Positions 57,807 through 64,000 of a stretch of DNA of 64,000 nt are shown in pieces; the first letter of the stretch is position 1, and each line of letters starts with the position of its first letter. Under the pieces are notes generated by a model that was not told the origin of the DNA, did not search any database, and saw nothing but the letters and a program-made list of their open reading frames with translations. Source of the DNA: Thermomonas sp. (lineage in GTDB: Bacteria; Pseudomonadota; Gammaproteobacteria; Xanthomonadales; Xanthomonadaceae). Location of the stretch: assembly GCF_023953935.1 (NCBI RefSeq), contig NZ_JAMLIW010000003.1, positions 120,001 to 184,000 of the forward strand, written 5' to 3'. A program made the position numbers and the translations under genes.

Positions 57807-59513
57807 TCAGTGAGGTGGCTGGAAGTCGGGAATCTTCGGCAATTCCACCGGCACGCCGTTGCCATCGCACAGGCCGCGTGCGCACAGCGCGGCGCGCAGG
57901 CGCGGGGTGGCCTGGATGATGATGTGGTAGAGCGCGTTCTGTTCGAGCGATCCGCGCACCGCGGCGCTGCCCGGCCCCAGCGCCCAGACGCCGACGTCTT
58001 CGCCACCGTGGGTTTCACTGCCCAGCGGGACCAGTGCTTCCTGCAGGTAGTCGGGGGCCGCGGTGTCAACCTGGCCCAGGTCCGGGCGGCCGGTGGGCGG
58101 CGCGGATTGTCGCTTGGGGTGGTGCGGGAAATGCTTGGGCCCGGCGGGCTGGGCGTCGCTGGCGCCGGTGTTGCCGGGGCCGTTGGCGTAGATCAGGCTG
58201 GTGTAGGGCAGGCCCGCCTGGTCCGGCGACGGCGTGTCCTTGCCCGCCGCGCGCACCAGGCCGAGGATCGGATTGCCGCGCGCCGGATAGCCGATGAGGT
58301 TGAGCGTATGTGAGTGGTCGGCGGTGACGAGGATCAGGGTGTCCTCGGACGAGGTCAGCTCCCGGGCGGCGCGGATCGCGTTCGAGAATTCGATGGTTTC
58401 GTCCAGCGCGCGGAAGGCGTTGCCCTCGTGGTGGGCCATGTCGATGCGCGCGCCTTCGACGAGCAGCACATAGCCGTTGCCGCCGCGGGACAGGTGCCGG
58501 ATCGCCGCACGGGTCATTTCGGTGAGCGAAGGTTCGCTGCTGCCCGTGGCGATGCGGTCGTGGTTGTAGGCCATGTGGTCGTAGTCGAACAGGCCGAGCA
58601 CGCTGCGCGCGCCATCGGCGGCGGCCAGTTCCGCGGCGGTGGTGACATAAGCACCCTGTGGATGCGCCTGCCGCCACTCCGCGATCAGGTCGCGGCCGTC
58701 GCTGCGCAGGCCGTGTTGGTCCGGTCGCTGCGGATCGGCCTGTGCCTTGGTCAGGAATTCCTTGCGCCCGCCGCCGAGCACGATCGACGGCCCGCGCCCG
58801 TTGGCGGTGGCGTCGATCAGCTGGCGGGCGATGTCGCGGCAGCCGGCCGCCTGCGCGTCGGCGGGCAGCTGGGCGTTGTTTTCCCAGCGCCGGTTGGGCG
58901 AGTGGGCATAGGTCGCCGCCGGGGTGGCGTGGGTCACGCGGGCGGTGGTGACGATGCCGCTGGCCATGCCGGCCGCGTCGGCCAGTTCCAGCCAGGTCTG
59001 CGCGTGCTTGCCGAGGCTGTCCGCGCAGTCGTTGGTGTGGCCGGCGTAGACCGCAATCGCGCCCATGTGGGTCTTCACGCCGGTGGCAATCGCCGACATG
59101 GTGCCGGCGGAGTCGGGGGTCTGGGCGTCGGTGTTGTAGGTGCGGCTGAGCGCGGTGTTCGGAAAGTTTTCCCAGGCCAGCCGGTTTTCCTCGCCGCTGC
59201 TGCCCTTGCGCTGGCCTTCGAGGATGCGCGCAGCCGCCACCGTGGTCAGGCTCATGCCGTCGCCGAGGAACACGATCACGTTCTTCGCGCGCCCGGCCAT
59301 CGCGCCCCGCGCCGCTGCCTGCGCGGCGCCGTCGCGGTACCACCAGGCCGGCGTTTCCCCGCCGGGGCGGGCGATGGTCGGAACTTCCACGCGGATGGCG
59401 GCCGGCGGTGCTGCGGGTGCGGGCACCGTGGTTGGCGCGCCGGCGCAGGCGGTGAGGGTGAGCAGGCTGGCCAGCGCGGGAATGAAGACGCGTGAGGGGC
59501 TTGTTGGTCGCAT
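57807..59513 (-). CDS. Alkaline phosphatase, lipid-anchored
   Basis: 568 residues. The N-terminus has a lipoprotein signal with LLTLTAC, followed by a Pro/Ala linker. The PhoA fold shows NVIVFLGDGMSLTT (metal ligand Asp near 83), the nucleophile Ser in TPDSAGTMSA (near 133), THATPAATYAH, VLLVEGARIDMAHHEGNA and VTADHSHTLN. Extra Cys/Pro-rich segments lie in the C-terminal half (PGPKHFPHHPKRQ). The enzyme releases phosphate from organic phosphates in the periplasm or at the cell surface. Confidence 0.93.
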   Translation of the reverse strand: MRPTSPSRVFIPALASLLTLTACAGAPTTVPAPAAPPAAIRVEVPTIARPGGETPAWWYRDGAAQAAARGAMAGRAKNVIVFLGDGMSLTTVAAARILEGQRKGSSGEENRLAWENFPNTALSRTYNTDAQTPDSAGTMSAIATGVKTHMGAIAVYAGHTNDCADSLGKHAQTWLELADAAGMASGIVTTARVTHATPAATYAHSPNRRWENNAQLPADAQAAGCRDIARQLIDATANGRGPSIVLGGGRKEFLTKAQADPQRPDQHGLRSDGRDLIAEWRQAHPQGAYVTTAAELAAADGARSVLGLFDYDHMAYNHDRIATGSSEPSLTEMTRAAIRHLSRGGNGYVLLVEGARIDMAHHEGNAFRALDETIEFSNAIRAARELTSSEDTLILVTADHSHTLNLIGYPARGNPILGLVRAAGKDTPSPDQAGLPYTSLIYANGPGNTGASDAQPAGPKHFPHHPKRQSAPPTGRPDLGQVDTAAPDYLQEALVPLGSETHGGEDVGVWALGPGSAAVRGSLEQNALYHIIIQATPRLRAALCARGLCDGNGVPVELPKIPDFQPPH

Positions 59514-59615
59514 GCGTGCATTATGGCTTGCGGCGATGCCGACTTGCGCGTCCGGTCAGTGACGGGTTCGCGGATTTCGAAGTATCGTGTCGCGCTGGTT
59601 CCCCTGGATGGCCCG

Positions 59616-60938
59616 ATGTTCGACTGGTGGTTCCGAATCCGGTTCTGGAAACGCGTGGCCCTGGGCTTCGTGCTCGGCGTGCTTGCCGGTTTGGCATTCG
59701 GGCCCAATGCCGAGAAGTGGTTCGGGCCGATCGGCGATCTCTATGTCACCCTGATCGAGATGATTGCGGTGCCGCTGGTGCTGTTCGCGGTGATCAACGC
59801 GGTGTCCTCGCTCAGCGGCCAGAAGTCGATCATGGCGCTGGCGGGGCGCACCTTTGCCTGGTTTGCGATCACCGCGGTGCTGGCGGTGGGCGTGGGGCTG
59901 CTGTTCGGCTGGCTGTTGCAGCCGGGCACCGGGGTTGACGTGGCAACGCTCCACATCGCCTCCGACTACAAGCCCAAGAACGTGCCGAGCGTGCTCGACA
60001 TGCTGCTCAACCTGGTGCCGTCCAATCCGTTCCAGGCGATGGCCGGTGCCGACAGCCAGGAGCTTCCCGACGGCAGCAAGATTCTGGTCCCGCGCAGTGG
60101 CACCGTGCTGCAGGTGATCTTCTTCGCCGGGCTGGTCGGCTTTGCGATGGTCAAGCTGGGCGACAAGGTGGCCGGGCTGCGCAAGCTGGCCGGCGAGGCC
60201 AGCGAAGTGATGATCCAGGTGACCCGCTACGTGCTGGAGTTCACCCCGTTCGGCACCTTCGGCCTGATCGCCGCGCTGGTGGGTGGCTATGGATTCGAAC
60301 AGCTGCGCCCGCTGCTGAATTTCGTGATTGCGCTGTACCTGGCTTGCGCCTTCCACATCCTGATCGTGTATCCGGCGCTGCTGCTGGCGCACGGCCTGAA
60401 TCCGGTGAAATTCCTGCGCGGCGCGCTGCCGGGCATGCAGGTGGGTTTCGTGGCCTCCAGCAGCTTCGCGGCGCTGCCGGTGTCGCTGCGCTGCACCACC
60501 CACAACCTGGGCGTGGACAAGGATTACGCCGCGTTCGCGGTACCGCTGGGCGCCACCATCAAGATGGACGGCTGCGGCGCGATCTATCCGGCGCTGGCAG
60601 CGGTGTTCATCTCGCAATATGCGGGGATCGACTTGTCGCTGCCGCAGTACCTGACCATCGCGATCGCCTCGGTGCTGGGCAGCTTCGGCACCGCCGGCAT
60701 CCCCGGCACTGCCGTCATCATGGCCACCGTCGTGCTCAGCGCCGCCGGGCTGCCGCTGGAAGTGATCGGTTATCTGTATGCCATCGACCGCGTGCTCGAC
60801 ATGATGCGCACCATGACCAACGTGACCGGTCAGATGCTGGTGCCGGTGCTGGTGGCGCGCGAGTCGGGCATTCTCGATCGTGACATCTACGAGGCGGCAT
60901 CCACCAATGTCGGGCTGGAGAAGGGCGATCTGGCCTGA
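59616..60938 (+). CDS. Dicarboxylate/amino acid:cation symporter (SDF family)
   Basis: 440 residues, DctA/GltP-type. Eight membrane helices, the conserved SSS-containing hairpin VASSSFAALPVSL, NMDG-like GATIKMDGCGAIYPALAAVF, and GTAGIPGTAVIM, the re-entrant loops that bind substrate and sodium/protons. The start at 59616 is before FDWWFRIRFWKRV; the frame begins 93 nt earlier with a poor leader. It is monocistronic. Substrate (dicarboxylate or glutamate/aspartate) cannot be fixed from sequence. Confidence 0.92.
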   Translation: MFDWWFRIRFWKRVALGFVLGVLAGLAFGPNAEKWFGPIGDLYVTLIEMIAVPLVLFAVINAVSSLSGQKSIMALAGRTFAWFAITAVLAVGVGLLFGWLLQPGTGVDVATLHIASDYKPKNVPSVLDMLLNLVPSNPFQAMAGADSQELPDGSKILVPRSGTVLQVIFFAGLVGFAMVKLGDKVAGLRKLAGEASEVMIQVTRYVLEFTPFGTFGLIAALVGGYGFEQLRPLLNFVIALYLACAFHILIVYPALLLAHGLNPVKFLRGALPGMQVGFVASSSFAALPVSLRCTTHNLGVDKDYAAFAVPLGATIKMDGCGAIYPALAAVFISQYAGIDLSLPQYLTIAIASVLGSFGTAGIPGTAVIMATVVLSAAGLPLEVIGYLYAIDRVLDMMRTMTNVTGQMLVPVLVARESGILDRDIYEAASTNVGLEKGDLA

Positions 60939-61060
60939 GTGCCGCACCGCGTACCCGCAACTCCCGGTTGGCCGTTCCGACAGCGCCCCCACTTGACCCG
61001 GAGCGGCGGTCGCGGTTTGCTTGGCGCCATCATGACCGCTTGCCAGACCGGGAATCCGCC

Positions 61061-61687
61061 ATGCCCCGCATCCTGATTCTGCTGCTTTCCGTGCTTCTGC
61101 TTGCCGCCTGTGATCGCGGCGATCTGGGTGATTCAAGCAAACCGCAGCCCCGCCTGTTGACCTCCGGCGCGGCCGCGACCGCGACCGCCCCCGCCGTCGG
61201 GCACGAAGCTGTCGATGCGGCGGCCGCCGATGGAAAAGGCGGAAACAATGCGGAGGAGCCCGCACAGCCGCCCGAGGATTTCGTCCGCGAATTCTTCACG
61301 ACCTACATCGACGCGATCGACGACGGTTCGTGGTCCGGCAACCGGGATTTGATGTCGACCTGGTTCAGCGCCGATCTGACCCGCCTGCTCCTCGCCAACG
61401 ACAAGGCCTGTCAGAACGTGGATTCGGAAGCCTGCCGCCTTGACTTCGATCCGATCATCGACGCCCAGGACTATGACGATGACGTTGCATCGACCTTGCA
61501 TGCCGAGCGCATGGGCACGGGCACCCCGGTGCGGGTCAAGGTGGAGTTCACGAACCTCGGCAGCAGGAAGACGATGACCTACACGCTGGTCCAGGTGGGC
61601 GACGGCTGGAAAATCAGCGACGTCCAGTCTCCGAGCTACGGGTCGCTGTCCTCGCTGCTGTCATCGAACGGCGGGCCTGCAATCTAG
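61061..61687 (+). CDS. DUF3828-like lipoprotein
   Basis: 208 residues. The N-terminus MPRILILLLSVLLLAAC is a lipoprotein signal. The mature part has an acidic, Ala/Gly-rich linker (to about 70) and a globular domain with FVREFFTTYIDAIDDG, MSTWFSADLTRLLLA and VQVGDGWKISDVQSP, in the style of DUF3828 or calcium-free NTF2-like secreted proteins. Function unknown. Confidence 0.78.
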   Translation: MPRILILLLSVLLLAACDRGDLGDSSKPQPRLLTSGAAATATAPAVGHEAVDAAAADGKGGNNAEEPAQPPEDFVREFFTTYIDAIDDGSWSGNRDLMSTWFSADLTRLLLANDKACQNVDSEACRLDFDPIIDAQDYDDDVASTLHAERMGTGTPVRVKVEFTNLGSRKTMTYTLVQVGDGWKISDVQSPSYGSLSSLLSSNGGPAI

Positions 61688-61730
61688 ACCGTCAGGACGT
61701 CGCGCTGCCAGGCAACCCGGTGGTTGAACG

Positions 61731-61766
61731 CAACAAAAACCCGCCGCGCGGCGGGTTTCTTGCGTT
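61731..61766. terminator. Bidirectional terminator between DUF3828 and tsf genes
   Basis: Hairpin AACCCGCCGCGCGGCGGGTT (61738-61757) flanked by GCAACAAA and TTTCTTGC, giving T-rich sequence on both strands. It lies about 45 bp after the plus-strand lipoprotein gene and about 65 bp after the minus-strand tsf stop, so it can end both. Confidence 0.85.
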
Positions 61767-61782
61767 GAAACGTGAGGACCCC

Positions 61783-61823
61783 GATTCGTGATCCACCAAC
61801 ACCAATCCCGAATCCCGAATCCC
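61783..61823. repeat. Short heptamer element 3' of tsf
   Basis: GATTCGTGAT (left half-site), a short gap, then CAATCCC, GAATCCC, GAATCCC (61803-61823). It is the same heptamer type as in 23S, the SPFH region and suf, in minimal form, located between the terminator and the tsf stop. Confidence 0.85.
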
Positions 61824-61829
61824 GAACAA

Positions 61830-62711
61830 TCAAACCTGCATCGCCTTAGCGACTTCGGCCAGATAGTCTTCCTGCACCTTTTCGATGCCCTCACCGACCA
61901 CCATCCGCTGGAAGCGGATCACGTCGGCGCCGGCGGCCTTGAGCGCGGCTTCAACGGTCTTCTCGCCGTCGAGCACGTAGCTCTGGCCGTACAAGGTGAC
62001 ATCGTTGACGATCTTGTTCATCTTGCCGCTGATGATCTTCTCGAGGATCTCGGCCGGCTTGGCGCGGTCCTTCTCGCTCATTTTCGCCAACTCGATTTCC
62101 TTTTCCTTGGCGATGAAATCGGCCGGAACGTCGGCCGCCTTGTTGTAGGGAGGGTTCATCGCGGCCACGTGCATGGCCAGCCCGCGCGCCAGTTCGTCAT
62201 TGCCGCCGGCCAGCTCGACCAGCACGCCGATCTTGCCGTTGGTGTGAACGTAGGCGCCGATGTGGCTGGAAGTTTCGATGCGCACGAGGCGACGCACCTG
62301 GATGTTTTCACCCAAGGTCTGCACGATGGCGGCGCGGGCCTCTTCGACGCTGTTGCCCGCAGGGGTCCTGGCCGACTTGAGCGCCTCGATGTCGGCGGCG
62401 CCGGAGGCCAGCGCAGCGGCGGCGACGGAATCGACGAACGTCTTGAAGTTGGCGTCGTTGGCAACGAAGTCGGTCTCGGAATTGATCTCGACCAGCGCGG
62501 CCTTGCCGTCGTTCTGGGCGATGGCGACGCGGCCTTCGGCGGCGACGCGGCCGGCCTTCTTGTCGGCCTTGGCCAGGCCGGATTTGCGCAGCGCCTCGGC
62601 GGCGGCGTCGATGTCGCCGCCGGCCTCCGTGAGCGCCTTCTTGCACTCCATCATGCCGGCGCCGGTGCGCTCGCGCAGTTCCTTGACCAGGGATGCGGTG
62701 ATTTCTGCCAT
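61830..62711 (-). CDS. tsf: Translation elongation factor Ts
   Basis: 293 residues. N-terminal UBA-like domain [21 protein letters not shown], the conserved TDFVA in [13 protein letters not shown], and the core and coiled-coil domain with [10 protein letters not shown]. It recharges EF-Tu with GTP. It lies downstream of rpsB on the minus strand, the usual rpsB-tsf operon, with a REP-like element in the spacer. The start at 62711 is the only one fitting the conserved N-terminus. Confidence 0.98.
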   Translation of the reverse strand: MAEITASLVKELRERTGAGMMECKKALTEAGGDIDAAAEALRKSGLAKADKKAGRVAAEGRVAIAQNDGKAALVEINSETDFVANDANFKTFVDSVAAAALASGAADIEALKSARTPAGNSVEEARAAIVQTLGENIQVRRLVRIETSSHIGAYVHTNGKIGVLVELAGGNDELARGLAMHVAAMNPPYNKAADVPADFIAKEKEIELAKMSEKDRAKPAEILEKIISGKMNKIVNDVTLYGQSYVLDGEKTVEAALKAAGADVIRFQRMVVGEGIEKVQEDYLAEVAKAMQV

Positions 62712-62742
62712 GGGGATTACCTCTGGATTGAATGCTGTGAAG

Positions 62743-62866
62743 CCCCTCTCCCGTCGGGAGAGGGGTTGGGGTGAGGGTTCGAGGGATGTGGAACTCCACA
62801 TCGGGTGAACCCTCATCCGGCCCTGCGGGCCACCCTCTCCCGGAGGGAGAAGGGAAAGCGCACGCG
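62743..62866. repeat. REP-like hairpin cluster between rpsB and tsf
   Basis: Starts with a perfect palindrome CCCCTCTCCCG...CGGGAGAGGGG (62743-62765). The next part pairs TGAGGGTTC with GAACCCTCA around an inner GATGTGGAACTCCACATC (62784-62801). It ends with CCCTCTCCCGGAGGGAGAAGGG. This is a common dispersed hairpin class; between rpsB and tsf it may act as a stabiliser or attenuator, which the sequence does not prove. Confidence 0.88.
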
Positions 62867-62889
62867 GGCGCAGCCGCGTGACGGGGTGA

Positions 62890-63675
62890 TTACTCGGCCT
62901 TCGGCTTGCTGCTGCGACGCGCCGGCTTGGCGGCCTCTTCGCCTTCGACCGCGGCGGTGAAATCTTCCTCGCGCACCGACGCGGCATTCGGGGAAGCGGC
63001 CTTGCCTTCCAGCACCGCGTCGGCGGCGGCGCGGGCGTACAGCTGCACGGCGCGGATGGCGTCGTCATTGCCCGGGATCGCGTAGTCCACCAGGTTCGGA
63101 TCGTAGTTGGAATCGACCACCGCGATCACCGGGATGCCGAGCTTCTTGGCTTCCTTGATGGCGATGTCTTCGTGGCCGATGTCGATCACGAACAGGGCGT
63201 CGGGCAGGTGGGTCATGTCCTTGATGCCGCCCAGCGAAGCCTCCAGCTTGTCGCGCTCGTGGCGCAGGCGCATCACCTCGTGCTTGACCAGCTTCTGGAA
63301 GGTGCCGTCGGTTTCCGCGGCTTCCAGTTCCTTCAGGCGGCCGACCGACTTCTTCACGGTGGCGAAATTGGTCAGTGAGCCGCCCAGCCAGCGCTGGGTC
63401 ATGAACGGCATGCCGCAGCGCTCGGCTTCTTCCTTGATCGCCTCGCGCGCGCTGCGCTTGGTGCCGACGAACAGGATGGTGCCGCGCTTCTGGGCCACGC
63501 CGCTGATGAAGTTCATCGCGTCGTTGAACAGCGGGACGGTCTTTTCGAGGTTGATGATGTGGATCTTGCCGCGGGCACCGAAGATGTACGGTGCCATCTT
63601 GGGATTCCAGTAGCGGGTCTGGTGGCCGAAATGGACGCCGGCTTCCAGCATCTGGCGCATGGTGATCTGGGGCAT
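62890..63675 (-). CDS. rpsB: 30S ribosomal protein S2
   Basis: 261 residues; the S2 core is conserved: [27 protein letters not shown], the [10 protein letters not shown] stretch, [10 protein letters not shown], and [18 protein letters not shown]. The C-terminal 25 residues are charged and low-complexity. The ATG follows AGGAGTT. It is transcribed from a leader of about 220 nt, and the rpsB-tsf pair shares that promoter. Confidence 0.98.
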   Translation of the reverse strand: MPQITMRQMLEAGVHFGHQTRYWNPKMAPYIFGARGKIHIINLEKTVPLFNDAMNFISGVAQKRGTILFVGTKRSAREAIKEEAERCGMPFMTQRWLGGSLTNFATVKKSVGRLKELEAAETDGTFQKLVKHEVMRLRHERDKLEASLGGIKDMTHLPDALFVIDIGHEDIAIKEAKKLGIPVIAVVDSNYDPNLVDYAIPGNDDAIRAVQLYARAAADAVLEGKAASPNAASVREEDFTAAVEGEEAAKPARRSSKPKAE

Positions 63676-63897
63676 TGCAGGAACTCCTGTGGGTGGAACC
63701 CGCGCCGGGGAATGGAGGCGCTGCGCCGCATCCGTCAGGACTGGCGCTGGATTCCGGGGTTGGGCCTCCCTGTCGTCACTGCGTCCGAACCCGCTTGCGC
63801 GGGCACCCCGGAACAGGGATTGCCGACAGGTGTGGATTCGACGGGCCGAGGCTTGGGCCCCGGCTTGGTTGCGTCGCCCGTCGTGACGGCGCTGGAA
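63676..63897 (-). promoter_or_regulatory. Long 5' leader of rpsB
   Basis: About 220 nt between the predicted transcription start and the rpsB ATG. In E. coli and relatives this leader binds S2 and feeds back on rpsB-tsf. The segment has several GC-rich hairpins, for example GCCCGCGCAAGCGGGTTC on the minus strand, but no reading frame. A structural match to the known S2 leader was not tested. Confidence 0.5.
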
Positions 63898-63904
63898 CCC
63901 TGCA

Positions 63905-63933
63905 ATTATGGAAGATTGGCGGGGTTCATGCAA
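63905..63933 (-). promoter_or_regulatory. rpsB-tsf promoter
   Basis: On the minus strand a -35 TTGCAT (63928-63933) and -10 CATAAT (63905-63910) are separated by exactly 17 bp, an excellent sigma-70 layout. Transcription would start near 63897 and run into rpsB. No other promoter of this quality is visible between here and the end of the window. Confidence 0.85.
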
Positions 63934-64000
63934 ATCATGGTTCCAAAGCGGTGGTTCCAAAGCTGCCGGGGGAGCCGCGCCCGAACCCCGCGTTGCCGCA

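Noticed and set aside
62890..63960. Longer rpsB start (356 codons)
   Set aside because: The extra 95 residues lie in the leader and are unlike any S2; the conserved start [10 protein letters not shown] has its own AGGAG site.

Overview
The window is chromosomal DNA of a high-GC gammaproteobacterium, most likely Xanthomonadaceae/Lysobacteraceae (Lysobacter, Luteimonas, Thermomonas or a relative; the genus cannot be fixed from sequence alone). Grounds: a SUF regulator of the Xanthomonas type next to sufBCDS, Bpt, a fused RlmKL, family-typical conserved hypotheticals, and dispersed heptamer arrays (GTGATTG/GAATCCC) that I associate with this family. No plasmid, prophage or integron genes were seen. 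All positions come from reading the sequence; no database search was run.

Layout. 1-3323: end of an rRNA operon (23S from about E. coli nt 180, then 5S and two terminators). The 23S carries a 137-nt expansion of helix 25 that contains heptamer repeats. 3324-7565: minus-strand run of SPFH membrane protein, Arc-like repressor, DUF4177 protein, alpha/beta hydrolase, PH-like membrane protein and M15 peptidase, behind a promoter with two GATATC palindromes. 7598-13614: lipoprotein, small proteins, Bpt, EF-hand protein, TesB with a coupled partner, AmpD-like amidase, small esterase. 13721-24652: RlmKL, beta-propeller protein, an unrecognised gene, receiver-like protein, HNH nuclease, Tat-exported serine hydrolase, acyl-CoA dehydrogenase, LEA-type lipoprotein. 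24796-29810: M13 peptidase and an M16 pair. 29811-30464: gene-free, repeat-rich and strongly structured.

30465-37786: beta-CASP RNase, a P1B copper ATPase behind a MerR-type promoter with what looks like a decayed cueR after it, RhlE helicase, EptA-family lipid A transferase. 37829-43258: SUF iron-sulfur assembly genes (regulator, sufB, sufC, sufD, sufS), with a heptamer hairpin between sufB and sufC and a REP-like repeat at the sufD/sufS junction. 43319-49898: esterase, small membrane protein, SET-domain methyltransferase converging on an EF-G paralogue, glycine-zipper protein, receiver protein, membrane protein. 49909-61687: M1 peptidase, DUF4349 lipoprotein, cyclophilin, DUF3667 protein, PHB depolymerase, methyltransferase, HemJ, alkaline phosphatase, dicarboxylate symporter, DUF3828-like lipoprotein. 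61830-64000: tsf and rpsB with the rpsB promoter.

Most of the window is housekeeping. The unusual content is in its repeats and regulatory DNA: the 23S insertion, the heptamer hairpins, the SPFH/Arc operator, the copper promoter with a relic regulator, and the REP-extended sufS start.
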